Assembly: GCA_905142475.1 (NCBI GenBank)
Contig: LR990730.1
Location: 1,426,001-1,490,000, forward strand
Source: Xanthomonas hydrangeae
Lineage (GTDB): Bacteria; Pseudomonadota; Gammaproteobacteria; Xanthomonadales; Xanthomonadaceae
DNA length: 64,000 nucleotides
Reading direction: 5' to 3'
Shown here: in pieces, positions 50,778 to 62,427 of the stretch
Numbering within the stretch: the stretch's first letter is position 1
How the letters are laid out: each line of letters opens with the position of its first letter
Program-made: the position numbers and the translations under genes
The notes under the pieces: generated by a model
What the model was told of the DNA's origin: nothing
The model's database searches: none
What the model saw: only the letters and a program-made list of their open reading frames with translations

Positions 50778-51691
50778 AATTGCTAAAGAAGTTATTGTTT
50801 CTAATCATCGGCTCGATCGCTTTTGGCTTGCTTGTATATTTAGTCTGGACTCAGCGGAATGCATTTCTAGATTTTGATTTTTTAAGCGTTAGTTTTGTCC
50901 TTAGATTTTTACTGAGTGCCATCTTCTTTTCTGCAATCTACCCCGTTAGCGGGATTGCCTATCATTTGCTCGTGCGGCACAAGTTCCCATCTAGCACATG
51001 GATGTTGCAGACTAAGATTATTAGTGTGGGCCAACTGGCTAGATATTTACCCGGAAATGTCGCGCAGTTGGTAGCCAGGGCTGCGATGCTCAAGGCCCAG
51101 TCGGCACCGTTGCTTTTGATAGCCAGCTCGATGGTGCTGGAAACCATTTTGACCATTGTTGCGGCTGCGTCCTTGAGTCTGCTGGGTCTTTTGACGTTCG
51201 GCTTTCAGTTGCCTAGCTCGCTAGCTCTCAGTGATAAGGGTTTGTTTCTTGCATTGAGCGTCTGCTTGGGAGTGCTTGCCTTGTTAACAAGTTGGAAGTT
51301 AGCAGGCAGCTCTATGCTGAGGCAAGTCTGGTCTCTGCTGGATGGCTTAACAATCCCGATCCTTGCCAACATTTTAGGTTTGTACCTGATCAACTTCATT
51401 CTTGTGGGAGTTGGCTTCACGATATTGGGCGGATTTTTTGGGGTGCCACTAATTTTAGTTCCGTATATGTCTGCTGCTTTTTCCCTTGCTTGGGTAATTG
51501 GCTCCCTCGTACCTGGGCCGCCTGCAGGTTTGGGGATCAGGGAGCTGGTATTGATTTCGTTGCTGAATGATATAGTCCCTCACGATTCAGCTGTTGTCTT
51601 AGTGTCCATGCATCGTCTTAGCACTTTACTTTCGGATGCGGTACTCGGTTGCATTGCGGGTATTGCTTATTTCAGGAGGGATTTAAGGTGA
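50774..51691 (+). CDS. Flippase-like integral membrane protein (LPG-synthase TM/UPF0104 family)
   Basis: 305 residues, GTG start overlapping the upstream stop (GTGA). Eight or nine membrane helices with 'VGQLARYLPGNVAQLVARAAML' and 'SLVPGPPAGLGIRELVLISLL', the two signature stretches of the lysylphosphatidylglycerol-synthase TM / flippase-like family. Such proteins in glycosylation clusters are thought to move lipid-linked sugars across the membrane. Role inferred from context. Confidence 0.8.
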   Translation: MKLLKKLLFLIIGSIAFGLLVYLVWTQRNAFLDFDFLSVSFVLRFLLSAIFFSAIYPVSGIAYHLLVRHKFPSSTWMLQTKIISVGQLARYLPGNVAQLVARAAMLKAQSAPLLLIASSMVLETILTIVAAASLSLLGLLTFGFQLPSSLALSDKGLFLALSVCLGVLALLTSWKLAGSSMLRQVWSLLDGLTIPILANILGLYLINFILVGVGFTILGGFFGVPLILVPYMSAAFSLAWVIGSLVPGPPAGLGIRELVLISLLNDIVPHDSAVVLVSMHRLSTLLSDAVLGCIAGIAYFRRDLR

Positions 51692-52849
51692 GAGTTCGTG
51701 AATTATGCGTATCCAGCTACCCTTAATCGACTCCTGACTCAAGTGGGCGTTATAAAACTGCATCGCTGATAACGAATAATTTTTGCGTTCTAGTGGATTA
51801 TCTTTCAAGAGTAGAATTGCTTTTGCCAGCGCGCTTGGATCATTTGCTGGTACTTCACATATTGGCAACTGCGCTTGATCGCCAGCCGGGGAGGAATGGT
51901 CACTTTGACTGATGATGCATTTCGCAAGCATCATGTACATGTATAATTTATAAGGTAGAACTCTGCGCGATTTCTCGTCGCCGCTAAAAATGCCTAAGCA
52001 GATATCTGAATGTGCTATTGCTTCAGCCAGCTGGCTTGAAGACTGCCACGTTCTAATCCACTCCACGTTAGGAAAACTTTGATTATTTTTTATAGCGGCT
52101 TCTAGCTTGTAGGCTTCACTGCCGTCGCCTATGAACTTAAATTTCAAATCTTCATAATCACGTAGCAATTTCATCGCCTCAATAATAACGCTGATGCCAT
52201 GGAGGGGAATGAAAGTGCCAACGAAAAGTATCGATGTAACTGTTTGACTGCTGGGATTCTGGATATGCCGTTTGTCTTGAATGAATTTCAGTCCAAGAGG
52301 CATGGCATTAATCTTTCCTTGATGAATGGAAAATGTTTTTGCGATAAAAGTTGAGTTGGCTGTTGTATCGACGATGATTCTTGTGCAGGTAGCCAGTGCA
52401 ATTCGCTCAATTGTAAAAAGCATCCTCGCAAATATTTTAGAGCCTTTAGCTCGGTTGACGGACCAGGATTCCCATAGCGAAATGAATGCATCTGCGACTA
52501 AGGTGGGGCGAAACTTGGTGGGTATCGCTGACATTAATATGAGGAAAAATACTGCGGGATACCTTACGTAAACTATATCTCCGTGCTTTTTGATGCGCAT
52601 GATTTTAAATGCACTGCGAAAATTCTGGGTCAAGAGTATCCATGAGGTCCGCAGTTTTCCAAGAAAAGACCTTTCAGATGACTTCCAAAGCTTTGTGCCG
52701 AGCGGCATCGCGTGGCCACAATCTATGACGATTGTGTTACGGATGTTTTCTAGTATTTCCTGTGTCACTTCTCCGTTGGGGTATCCTGAGCCGCCTGCAT
52801 AATATCCTGCGATCAAAATGCGTTGAGGGTGGCCTTCGGAGTTACTCAT
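51683..52849 (-). CDS. Glycosyltransferase, GT4-type (GT-B fold)
   Basis: 388 residues. The N-terminus 'RILIAGYYAGGSGYPNGEVTQEI' is an acceptor domain. The C-terminal half has 'SILFVGTFIPLHGISVIIEAMKLL', 'FKFIGDGSEAYKLEAAI' and 'LPYKLYMYMMLAKCII', the retaining GT4 nucleotide-sugar fold. Lacks a signal peptide, so cytoplasmic. It converges with the flippase-like gene (9-bp overlap) and overlaps the GT2 gene by 8 bp. Probably builds the glycan used on pilin or another surface polymer. Confidence 0.82.
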   Translation of the reverse strand: MSNSEGHPQRILIAGYYAGGSGYPNGEVTQEILENIRNTIVIDCGHAMPLGTKLWKSSERSFLGKLRTSWILLTQNFRSAFKIMRIKKHGDIVYVRYPAVFFLILMSAIPTKFRPTLVADAFISLWESWSVNRAKGSKIFARMLFTIERIALATCTRIIVDTTANSTFIAKTFSIHQGKINAMPLGLKFIQDKRHIQNPSSQTVTSILFVGTFIPLHGISVIIEAMKLLRDYEDLKFKFIGDGSEAYKLEAAIKNNQSFPNVEWIRTWQSSSQLAEAIAHSDICLGIFSGDEKSRRVLPYKLYMYMMLAKCIISQSDHSSPAGDQAQLPICEVPANDPSALAKAILLLKDNPLERKNYSLSAMQFYNAHLSQESIKGSWIRIIHELSP

Positions 52850-53741
52850 CTTTGCGATATGTCAATGATGTGATTTGTTCTGAAATGAGGCCGATGAGGA
52901 ATATTATCACTGAGGCGCTAAAAAGGAGTAGGCTCATGTTTGTAAATCTGGCGGTGGTTATATATGTCCAAGAATAATAAGCCAGGCCCGTAATAAAAAA
53001 ACCAATAGATATTGGCGCAAACAATTTTAAGGGGGAGTAAAGCGTTGCAATCTTGAATATTATCAATAAAAAGCGAATTCCATCTTTGATTGGTCTGATG
53101 TGACTTGCGGTTCCTACTCTTTTTGCCACGGGAATGGGAACGTATGCGACCGGGTAAGCACTCCTAAAGAATGCCATCGTGCTTGTTGTCGGGTAGCTAA
53201 AACCATTAGGGAGTAGGTGAATAAATTCCCGAAAGCGTTTTGATCGTGCGACGCGGAAGCCTGATGTTAGATCTTTGACATCAAAGCCGGTCATTTTGCT
53301 GGCCAACCAATTGTAGAACAAGTTGGCTGCGCCGCGATGTTTATTTGCTTGTCCAGAACCGTCCCGTGCCCCGACTACCATGTCATAACCTTCGTTGAGC
53401 TTATTCAGTAGTCGGGCGATATCAGCAGGGTCGTGCTGACCATCGGCATCCATGAATACTAAGATTTCCCCTGTCGCCATTCTTGCGCCGCGCTTGATTG
53501 CAGCTCCATTTCCCATTGAATATGGACTGCTTGAAACAATAACTCCTGATTCTTGGGCGATTAGCGCCGTGGTATCAGTGGAGCCATCGTCGATGACGAT
53601 TATTTCGGCGTTCGGAAAATGCGCCTTAAGCTTGGGGAGCGTCTTCCTAAGCCCCTCTGCTTCATTCTTCGCGGGCAAGACTATACTTATTTTTTTCAAG
53701 ACGTTATCCCCAAGTGGCCCTTTGGTTGATTCTAGAGGCAT
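52842..53741 (-). CDS. Polyprenyl-phosphate sugar synthase, GT2 family (DPM1/GtrB-like)
   Basis: 299 residues. GT-A catalytic domain with 'SIVLPAKNEAEGLRKTLP', 'VIDDGSTDTT', the DxD motif in 'VFMDADGQHDP', and 'DLTSGFRVARSKRF'. Two C-terminal membrane helices (~238-258 and ~270-288) as in dolichyl/undecaprenyl-phosphate glucosyl- or mannosyltransferases. It would make the lipid-linked sugar donor used by the GT-C-like protein at 48125. First gene of a minus-strand pair with the GT4 gene. Confidence 0.88.
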   Translation of the reverse strand: MPLESTKGPLGDNVLKKISIVLPAKNEAEGLRKTLPKLKAHFPNAEIIVIDDGSTDTTALIAQESGVIVSSSPYSMGNGAAIKRGARMATGEILVFMDADGQHDPADIARLLNKLNEGYDMVVGARDGSGQANKHRGAANLFYNWLASKMTGFDVKDLTSGFRVARSKRFREFIHLLPNGFSYPTTSTMAFFRSAYPVAYVPIPVAKRVGTASHIRPIKDGIRFLLIIFKIATLYSPLKLFAPISIGFFITGLAYYSWTYITTARFTNMSLLLFSASVIIFLIGLISEQITSLTYRKDE

Positions 53742-53873
53742 CCCCCCTTGGCTGGCTACACTTGAGCCAGAGTAGATGGCTAGGCAGTTGAGGTCTCGAA
53801 TGCGTCTGCTCGGCGCAGGTCTAAAGAGTTGCGCGATCCCCTTCGATGCGCAAAAAATCGGTGGTTACGTGTT

Positions 53874-53888
53874 GGGATCGTACCTTGC
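53874..53888 (+). promoter_or_regulatory. Weak sigma-54-like element upstream of pilB
   Basis: GGGATCG-N4-TTGC has the right GG/GC spacing but a poor -24 half. It ends 42 bp before the pilB start. Could be fortuitous. Confidence 0.3.
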
Positions 53889-53930
53889 GAGTTGATATAG
53901 TGCGGTGGAATTCTAGGGGAAGTGGGATCT

Positions 53931-55667
<1,737 letters not shown>

Positions 55668-55730
55668 GTGGTTGCCCTGTTCTCTTGTTGGCTAAGTTTT
55701 GAAAGGGGTGTGGCGGCCATGCCGACGTAC

Positions 55731-55773
55731 CCTCATCCGCCCTTCGGGCACCTTCTCCCGAGGGGAGAAGGGA
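55731..55773 (+). repeat. Dispersed Xanthomonas intergenic repeat
   Basis: CCTCATCCGCCCTTCGGGCA followed by CCTTCTCCCGAGGGGAGAAGG. Palindromic; the same unit recurs in reverse at 63321-63367. This is a common intergenic repeat in Xanthomonas. Confidence 0.7.
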
Positions 55774-55796
55774 GGTCCGTTAGCGCCACCCACCCC

Positions 55797-57191
55797 TCAC
55801 TCCATCCCCAACTTCTTGAGCTTGTAGCGCAGCGCACGAAACGTGATACCTAGCTGCGCGGCGGTTCTGGTCTTGTTCCAACGATTCTCTTCCAGCGCTT
55901 TCTGGATCGCGGCGCGCTCGAGTTGCTCGATGTAGGAGGGCAGGGCGGCCGAGGCGGGGTCGATGTCGACGACGGCTTCGCGCGGTTCGATGGCGGCGCT
56001 GCCGGGGCTGGCGGCGAGGCGGTGGCCGCCGTGGGCGGGCAGGCGCAGGTCGCTGGCGCTGATCTGGTCGTCTTCGGCCAGGGCAAGGGCGCGTTCGAGG
56101 ATGTTTTCCAGCTCGCGCACGTTGCCGGGGAAGCCGTAGTGGTCCATCGCGTCGAGCGCGGATTGGGTCAGCAGCGGAATCGGGCGGGCGTGGCTGTGCG
56201 CCAGGCGCGCGATGATGGCGGCGGCCAGTTGCGGCAGGTCGCCGCTGCGTTCGCGCAGTGGCGGGACGCGCAGTTCGATCACGTTGATGCGGTAGTACAG
56301 GTCGTGACGAAAACGACCGTCGGAGACCAGGTCGCCGAGGTTCTTGTGGGTGGCCGAGAGGATGCGTACGTCCACCAGCGACTCGCTGGAGGCGCCGACC
56401 GGGCGCACCGATTTTTCCTGGATCGCGCGCAGCAGCTTGACCTGCATCTGCAGCGGCAATTCGGCCACTTCGTCCAGGAACAGCGTGCCGCCATGCGCGG
56501 CCTGGAACAGCCCGGGCTTGTCGGCATGCGCGCCGGTGAAGCTGCCCTTCTTGTGGCCGAAGAATTCGCTTTCCATCAGTTCGGCGGGAATGGCGCCGCA
56601 GTTGACCGGCACGAACGGGCCGGCCGCGCGTGCGCCCTGCTCATGGATGGTGCGTGCGACCAGCTCCTTGCCCACGCCCGATTCGCCGACGATATAGACC
56701 GGCGCCTGGCTGCGCGCGACCTTGCCGATGGTGGCGCGCAGGCCTTCCATCGCACCGGAGTCGCCGAGCAGGCGGCTGGCCTGTTCCGGTGGCGGCGCCG
56801 GTGGGGCGGGGCGGTCGCGGTTGTTCAATTCCAGCGCGTGCTTGACCAGGCCGCGCAGCACGCCGATGTCCACCGGCTTGCTGACGAAGTCGAAGGCGCC
56901 AGCCTTCAGCGCTTCCACCGCCAGGTCCATGCTGCCGAACGCGGTGATCATCGCCACCGGGGTCTGCGGATACTGTTTTGAGATTTCGGTGACCAGTTCG
57001 ATGCCGTTGCCGTCTGGCAGGCGCATGTCGGTCAGGCAGAGGTCGTAGGGGTTGTTGGCCAGCAGCTCGCGCGCTTCGGCCAGGTTGGCCGCGGTGCTGA
57101 TGCGCAGGCCCATCCGGCCCAGGGTGAGAACAAGCAACTCGCGGATATCACGCTCGTCATCGACAACCAAGGCATTTTTGGGTTCGCTCAT
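55797..57191 (-). CDS. pilR: Sigma-54-dependent response regulator PilR
   Basis: 464 residues from ATG 57191 (MSEPKNALVVDDERDI). Receiver with phosphoacceptor Asp55 ('LCLTDMRLPDGNG'); AAA+ domain with Walker A 'GESGVGKE', sigma-54 contact loop GSFTGA (a common variant of GAFTGA), and 'GGTLFLDEVAELP'; C-terminal Fis-type HTH ('NKTRTAAQLGITFRALRYKLKKLG'). It should activate the sigma-54 promoter at 47071. Followed upstream by pilS. Confidence 0.94.
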   Translation of the reverse strand: MSEPKNALVVDDERDIRELLVLTLGRMGLRISTAANLAEARELLANNPYDLCLTDMRLPDGNGIELVTEISKQYPQTPVAMITAFGSMDLAVEALKAGAFDFVSKPVDIGVLRGLVKHALELNNRDRPAPPAPPPEQASRLLGDSGAMEGLRATIGKVARSQAPVYIVGESGVGKELVARTIHEQGARAAGPFVPVNCGAIPAELMESEFFGHKKGSFTGAHADKPGLFQAAHGGTLFLDEVAELPLQMQVKLLRAIQEKSVRPVGASSESLVDVRILSATHKNLGDLVSDGRFRHDLYYRINVIELRVPPLRERSGDLPQLAAAIIARLAHSHARPIPLLTQSALDAMDHYGFPGNVRELENILERALALAEDDQISASDLRLPAHGGHRLAASPGSAAIEPREAVVDIDPASAALPSYIEQLERAAIQKALEENRWNKTRTAAQLGITFRALRYKLKKLGME

Positions 57192-57336
57192 GGTGCGCAC
57201 GATAGCCCAGCGCGATGACGGACGACAATTGTCGTCGGGGTTTGCGCTCACGCAGAGCCACTACACACGTCCGTTCATCAATGCGTCGCGCTATCACCTT
57301 GGGTCCGCGTTGCAGGCAATGCGGCGCAGCAATCGC

Positions 57337-58950
57337 TCACTTCCCAAGCAGGCCATTGGGCCCCTGCAACAGGATCCGGAAACACGCGCCGCCGCCCGGC
57401 ACCGAGACGTAATCCAGTTGCGCCTGATTGGCGCGGCACAGTTCCTGGGCGATGTACAGGCCGAGCCCGGTGCCGTGCTCGGAGGTGGTGTAGAACGGGC
57501 GGAACAGTTGTGCGGCCACCGTCTCCGGAATACCGGGCCCGCGGTCGATGACATCGATCACCGCCATGCGCTCCAGGCGCTCCACGCGCAGCTTGACCCG
57601 CGCCGGTTCGTCCATGACCCGGCCGTACTTGAGTGCGTTGTGGACCAGTGCGGTCAGGATCTGGTGCAGGTGCTTGGGGTCGACCAGCGCATGCACCGAG
57701 GCGCCCTGGATGCTGGCTTCCAGAATGTCGGTTTCCATCGACAGGGTCTGCCGGTACTCGACCACGAAGCGGCGCACGAATGCGGCCAGATCCAGGTTGT
57801 CCGGGTTGGCGCGCTCGCGCCGGGCCAGTGCGAGCACGCTTTCGACGATGCCGTTGGTGCGTTGGCATTGCTGGTGGATGATCTGCAGCAGGCGGCGGTC
57901 GGCATCGCCGATGTCCGGGGATTCTTCCAGCAACTGCGAGGCGTAGCTGATTGCGGCGAGCGGGTTGCGGATTTCGTGCGCCAGACTGGCAGAAAAGCGC
58001 CCCATTGCCGACAGGGTGAGCGATTCGGCGCGGCGCGACACCACCGTGGCGTCGTCCAGAAAGATCAGTACCAGGTCGCTGTCGGCGAGCAGGCGCACGA
58101 AGCGCGGCTGCACTTCCGGGCGGTCGGCGCCCAGCTGCAGGGGGGGCTCTTCCTGGCGCCAGCCGCTGCGCCAGCGTTGCAGGCGGCGCGCCAGTTCCGG
58201 GGTGAGTGCGGCCAGCGACAGGTCGGCCGGGGCGTTGCGCTGGTCGCCATCGCCCAGCAGCGCCAGCGCCGCTTCGTTGGCCAGGGTGATGTGGTTGTGC
58301 GTATCGACCACCAGCACGCCGGTGCGCATGCGGCGGATGATCAGTTCGTTGATCTCGTAGAGGTTGGCGACCTGTGCGCCGCGTTCTTCCGCCAGCACCT
58401 GGTTGCGGCGCGCGCGCGAGCCGATCTGTTCGCAGATGAAGGCCACCGCGACATAGCTGGTGGCGAACATGGCCAGTTCGGCCACCGGGCGGGCGGCGCC
58501 GCCGCCTTCGAGCAGGGTCCACAGGTATTCCAGCACGATGGCGCCGCTGGCGAGCACCGCGATGCTCATGCCGTAGCGCAGGCGCAGCAGCAGCGAGGCG
58601 GCGGCGACATTGAACAGCAACATCATCGCGATGCCGGCACTGGCGCCGGGCAGGGCGTGCGTGGCCAGGGTGGCGGCAAGGATGTCGGCCAGCACCGAAC
58701 AGAACACGGTGGTGGTCAGCCTGCGCTCGCTGCGGCCCCCGAACAGCAGCGGCACGGCGATGCAGAGATACCCGATCGCCACACCGGCGGCCAGACGCGG
58801 GTAGCGCGGCTCGGGGATGGCATCGGACAAGGGGCTGAACACCAGTGCGGCGATCAGGCCCGCCACCAGCACCCGGTACAGCGAAAAAAAGTACAGCTCG
58901 CGCTGCGGCGCTGACTGGAACCGGTCGATAAGCGATGCGCTGGATGGCAA
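57337..58950 (-). CDS. pilS: Sensor histidine kinase PilS
   Basis: 537 residues from TTG 58950, which follows a strong GGGGGAA site and gives the start LPSSASLIDRFQSAP; longer frames are not protein-like. Six membrane helices (~22-190), a PAS-like region (~215-320), HisKA with 'SASLAHEIRNPLAAI' and HATPase with 'VHNALKYG', 'VIDRGPGIP' and 'GTGLGLYIA'. In Pseudomonas PilS senses inner-membrane pilin. It precedes pilR by about 145 bp. Confidence 0.92.
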   Translation of the reverse strand: MPSSASLIDRFQSAPQRELYFFSLYRVLVAGLIAALVFSPLSDAIPEPRYPRLAAGVAIGYLCIAVPLLFGGRSERRLTTTVFCSVLADILAATLATHALPGASAGIAMMLLFNVAAASLLLRLRYGMSIAVLASGAIVLEYLWTLLEGGGAARPVAELAMFATSYVAVAFICEQIGSRARRNQVLAEERGAQVANLYEINELIIRRMRTGVLVVDTHNHITLANEAALALLGDGDQRNAPADLSLAALTPELARRLQRWRSGWRQEEPPLQLGADRPEVQPRFVRLLADSDLVLIFLDDATVVSRRAESLTLSAMGRFSASLAHEIRNPLAAISYASQLLEESPDIGDADRRLLQIIHQQCQRTNGIVESVLALARRERANPDNLDLAAFVRRFVVEYRQTLSMETDILEASIQGASVHALVDPKHLHQILTALVHNALKYGRVMDEPARVKLRVERLERMAVIDVIDRGPGIPETVAAQLFRPFYTTSEHGTGLGLYIAQELCRANQAQLDYVSVPGGGACFRILLQGPNGLLGK

Positions 58951-59182
58951 ACCGATTCCCCCGCTGGAACGAGCCGCGAGTATAGGCAGGTGCGCGGTGC
59001 GCGCAGCACGTGCGCACACTACGGCGCGGCGTGCAAGCGCTGCAATCGGGCCGGCACGATCGTCGAATTTTGCGCCGCACGGCGCGGTCAGCCACAATAG
59101 GCGGCCCGTTCGCGTCTCTTGACGTGCCGCCCTGGCGGTCTGCGTTGCACGCAGCGGTCGTTTCCTTTTCCCACGGTGACGC

Positions 59183-60352
59183 ATGAATTTCCACGAATAC
59201 CAGTCAAAACAGCTGCTTGCCGAGTACGGCATTCCCGTCCCGGCCGGTAAGGTCGCGGCTACTCCGGACGAAGCGGTCGAAGCCGCCAGTTCCCTGGGCA
59301 AGGGCCCCTGGATGGTGAAAGCGCAGATCCACGCGGGCGGCCGCGGCAAGGCTGGCGGCGTCAAGTTCTGCAAGACCACCGACGACGTGAAGGCCGCAGC
59401 AGCCAAGATGCTCGGCACCAAGATGTCCACCTATCAGACCGCCGGCGTCGAGCTGCCGATCAACCTGGTGCTGGTGACCACCGCCGGTGAGATCGTCAAG
59501 GAGCTGTACCTGTCGGTGCTGGTCGACCGTGGCACCAAGACCATCACCTACATCGCTTCTTCGGAAGGCGGCGTGGAAATCGAGCAGGTCGCTGCCGAAA
59601 CCCCGGAACTGATCCACGCGCTCAACGTCGACTTCGTCGAAGGCGTGCAGGGCTACCACGGCCGCGATTTCGGCTTCAAGCTCGGCCTGACCGCCAAGCA
59701 GGCCGGCCAGTTCGCCAGCATCATGGTGAACCTGTACAAGCTGTTCAACGAAAAGGATCTGGCGCTGGTTGAAATCAACCCGCTGGCGATCCTGGACGAC
59801 GGCAACCTGTACGCGCTGGACGGCAAGTTCGACAGCGACGACAACGCCGCGTTCCGTCAGAAGCAGCTGGTCGCCATGCGCGACAAGACGCAGGAAGACG
59901 AGACCGAAGTGACCGCGTCCGAGCTGGACATCAACTACGTCACCATGGACGGCAACATCGGTTGCATGGTCAACGGCGCAGGCCTGGCCATGGCCACCAT
60001 GGACGTGATCAAGCTCAACGGCGGCGAGCCGGCGAACTTCCTGGACGTGGGCGGCGGCGCCAACAAGCAGCGCGTCATCGAGGCATTCAAGCTGATCCTG
60101 TCCTCGGACAAGGTCGAAGGCATCTTCGTCAACATCTTCGGCGGCATCGTCCGCTGCGACATGATCGCCGAGGGCATCATCGCCGCGGTCAAGGAAGTGG
60201 GCGTCAAGGTTCCGGTCGTGGTGCGCCTGGAAGGCACCAACGTGGAAGAAGGCAAGCAACTGCTGCGCGACAGCGGCATGGCCATCATCCCGGCCGACAA
60301 CATCAACGACGGTGCCAAGAAAGTCGTTGAAGCTGTCAAGAACGCCGCCTGA
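59183..60352 (+). CDS. sucC: Succinyl-CoA synthetase beta subunit
   Basis: 389 residues. ATP-grasp domain from '[19 protein letters not shown]', with '[16 protein letters not shown]' for nucleotide and '[20 protein letters not shown]' for Mg. The C-terminal ligase domain carries '[29 protein letters not shown]'. TCA-cycle step making ATP or GTP from succinyl-CoA. 24 bp before sucD, one operon. Confidence 0.97.
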   Translation: MNFHEYQSKQLLAEYGIPVPAGKVAATPDEAVEAASSLGKGPWMVKAQIHAGGRGKAGGVKFCKTTDDVKAAAAKMLGTKMSTYQTAGVELPINLVLVTTAGEIVKELYLSVLVDRGTKTITYIASSEGGVEIEQVAAETPELIHALNVDFVEGVQGYHGRDFGFKLGLTAKQAGQFASIMVNLYKLFNEKDLALVEINPLAILDDGNLYALDGKFDSDDNAAFRQKQLVAMRDKTQEDETEVTASELDINYVTMDGNIGCMVNGAGLAMATMDVIKLNGGEPANFLDVGGGANKQRVIEAFKLILSSDKVEGIFVNIFGGIVRCDMIAEGIIAAVKEVGVKVPVVVRLEGTNVEEGKQLLRDSGMAIIPADNINDGAKKVVEAVKNAA

Positions 60353-60376
60353 TTCACGACACCGAAGGAACTATCC

Positions 60377-61252
60377 ATGTCCGTTTTGATTAACAAGAAC
60401 ACCAAGGTGATCGTGCAGGGCTTCACCGGCCAGCAGGGCACCTTCCACGCCACTCAGATGATCGAGTACGGCACCCAGGTCGTCGGCGGCGTGACGCCGG
60501 GCAAGGGCGGCACCACGCATATCGACCTGCCGGTGTTCAACACCGTGGCCGATGCTGTGTCTGCCACCGGCGCTGACGCTTCGGTGATCTACGTGCCGCC
60601 GCCGTACGCGGCCGATGCGATCCTGGAAGCGGCTGCGGCCGGCATCAAGGTCATCGTCTGCATCACCGAGGGCATCCCGGTGCTGGACATGCTGCGCGTC
60701 AAGAACGTGCTGACCCGTGCCCATCCGGACACCGTGCTGATCGGGCCGAACTGCCCCGGCGTGATCACCCCGGGCGAGTGCAAGATCGGCATCATGCCGG
60801 GCCACATCCACAAGCCGGGCAAGATCGGCATCGTGTCGCGCTCGGGCACCCTGACCTATGAAGCGGTCAAGCAGACCACCGAAGTGGGCCTGGGCCAGAG
60901 CACCTGCATCGGGATCGGCGGCGACCCGATCAACGGCCTGAACTTCGTCGACTGCCTCAAGCTGTTCAACGAAGACCCGCAGACCGAAGGCATCATCATG
61001 GTCGGCGAGATCGGTGGCGACGCCGAGGAAGCCGGTGCCGAGTACATCAAGCAGTTCGTGAAGAAGCCGGTGGTCGGTTTCATCGCCGGTGCCTCGGCTC
61101 CGGCCGGCAAGCGCATGGGCCACGCCGGTGCGATCGCATCGGGCGGCAAGGGTACGGCCGAAGGCAAGTTCGCGGCGATGGAAGCTGCCGGCGTCAAGAC
61201 CGTCCGTTCGCCGGGCGATCTGGGTGCGGCGATTGCTGCGCTGGTGAAGTAA
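60377..61252 (+). CDS. sucD: Succinyl-CoA synthetase alpha subunit
   Basis: 291 residues. CoA-binding Rossmann domain from '[23 protein letters not shown]', then the catalytic half with phosphohistidine His249 in '[20 protein letters not shown]'. '[19 protein letters not shown]' is also diagnostic. Pairs with SucC. A UUCG-tetraloop terminator follows. Confidence 0.97.
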   Translation: MSVLINKNTKVIVQGFTGQQGTFHATQMIEYGTQVVGGVTPGKGGTTHIDLPVFNTVADAVSATGADASVIYVPPPYAADAILEAAAAGIKVIVCITEGIPVLDMLRVKNVLTRAHPDTVLIGPNCPGVITPGECKIGIMPGHIHKPGKIGIVSRSGTLTYEAVKQTTEVGLGQSTCIGIGGDPINGLNFVDCLKLFNEDPQTEGIIMVGEIGGDAEEAGAEYIKQFVKKPVVGFIAGASAPAGKRMGHAGAIASGGKGTAEGKFAAMEAAGVKTVRSPGDLGAAIAALVK

Positions 61253-61289
61253 GAAACACGCATCGCGCGCAAGCGTGTGAGTGTGAGAG

Positions 61290-61315
61290 AGGCCACCTTC
61301 GGGTGGCCTTTTTTT
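61290..61315 (+). terminator. sucCD terminator
   Basis: An 8-bp stem AGGCCACC/GGTGGCCT (61290-61297 with 61302-61309) closed by a TTCG tetraloop and followed by seven T. Confidence 0.95.
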
Positions 61316-61435
61316 ATGGTGGCGATATTGGATTGCAAAATCCGATGGCTCATTGCCGCGTTGTGTCAGCGTCTTCGTGGCCGCCGTCGCCTGTTGTGGC
61401 TCATCGGCTAATTCGATCGGCTCGCAGCGTCCGAT

Positions 61436-62377
61436 TTAGAGGGCGTGCTGCTGCGCCGTCTGCTCAAGCAACACATCCACGAACGCACGCACTTTTGCCG
61501 GTCGAAAGCGCGTTGCCGGGACCACCGCATGGATACCACCGGACGGCAACTGCCACTGCGGCAGCACATGCAGTAAACGACCTGCGGCCAGATCGTCGGC
61601 GACCACATAATCCGGCAGTACCGAGATTCCCGCGCCCTGGCAGACCGCTTCGCGCACGGCGAGGGTGGCGTCGAGAAAGATGCCGGGCTGCACGTCCACA
61701 CTCTGCGGCGCATGCGTGGCATGCGCGAAGTGCCAGCGCTGATGATCGCGCAATGCAGTGTTGGCGATGAACGGCAGTGTGGCGATGTCCTGTGGCGCAG
61801 TGAGTCCGGCCAGCTGCGCGGTCATCGTGGAAGGCGCGACCAGCAACTGCCGGAACGCACCGATCTTGCGTGCCTGCAGGCTGCTTTCGGCCAGCCAGCC
61901 CACGCGGATCGCAAGCTCGATGTTGGCCGTCATCAGGTCCAGGGTCTGGTCGCTGAGAATCGCGTCGACCTTGCAGGCCGGATAGCGCCGGGTGAAGGCC
62001 GCGATGGCCGGCACCACCACGCGTACGCCGTAGTCCAGCGGTGCGGTGAGCCTGAGCAGGCCGGACGGTTCGGCGGCGGTGTCGGTCAGCGTATCGAAGG
62101 CATCGTCGGTATCGCGCAGGATCGCCGCGCAGCGCTGATAGAACGCCTGCCCGAGTTCGGTGGTGTGCACCTTGCGGGTCGTGCGCACCAACAGCGAGGT
62201 GCGGCATTCGCGTTCCAGGCGGGCGACCTGCTGGCTCACCACCGCCTTGGTGATGCCCAGGCGCTCGGCCGCTGCCGTAAACGAGCCGGTTTCCACCACA
62301 GCGACGAAATACGCCAGCCGGCGCAGATGACCCAGGCCACCGGGGCCGGACTCGGTTCGATTGTGTGGCGTTGGCAT
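61436..62377 (-). CDS. LysR-type transcriptional regulator
   Basis: 313 residues from ATG 62377. Helix-turn-helix at ~30-55 (ETGSFTAAAERLGITKAVVSQQVARLE), then the substrate-binding domain ('GLLRLTAPLDYGVRVVVPAIAAF'). CrgA/DmlR-like class. It is divergent from the DsbA-fold gene at 62428, 50 bp away, and probably regulates it. Confidence 0.9.
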   Translation of the reverse strand: MPTPHNRTESGPGGLGHLRRLAYFVAVVETGSFTAAAERLGITKAVVSQQVARLERECRTSLLVRTTRKVHTTELGQAFYQRCAAILRDTDDAFDTLTDTAAEPSGLLRLTAPLDYGVRVVVPAIAAFTRRYPACKVDAILSDQTLDLMTANIELAIRVGWLAESSLQARKIGAFRQLLVAPSTMTAQLAGLTAPQDIATLPFIANTALRDHQRWHFAHATHAPQSVDVQPGIFLDATLAVREAVCQGAGISVLPDYVVADDLAAGRLLHVLPQWQLPSGGIHAVVPATRFRPAKVRAFVDVLLEQTAQQHAL

Positions 62378-62427
62378 ACGGTATGTTTATTGCGGATGGA
62401 TTTAAGAGTCAACGGAGGCGGCCTAGG

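Noticed and set aside
57278..59194. 638-codon frame overlapping pilS
   Set aside because: Arg/Pro-rich shadow; pilS motifs are in the other frame.
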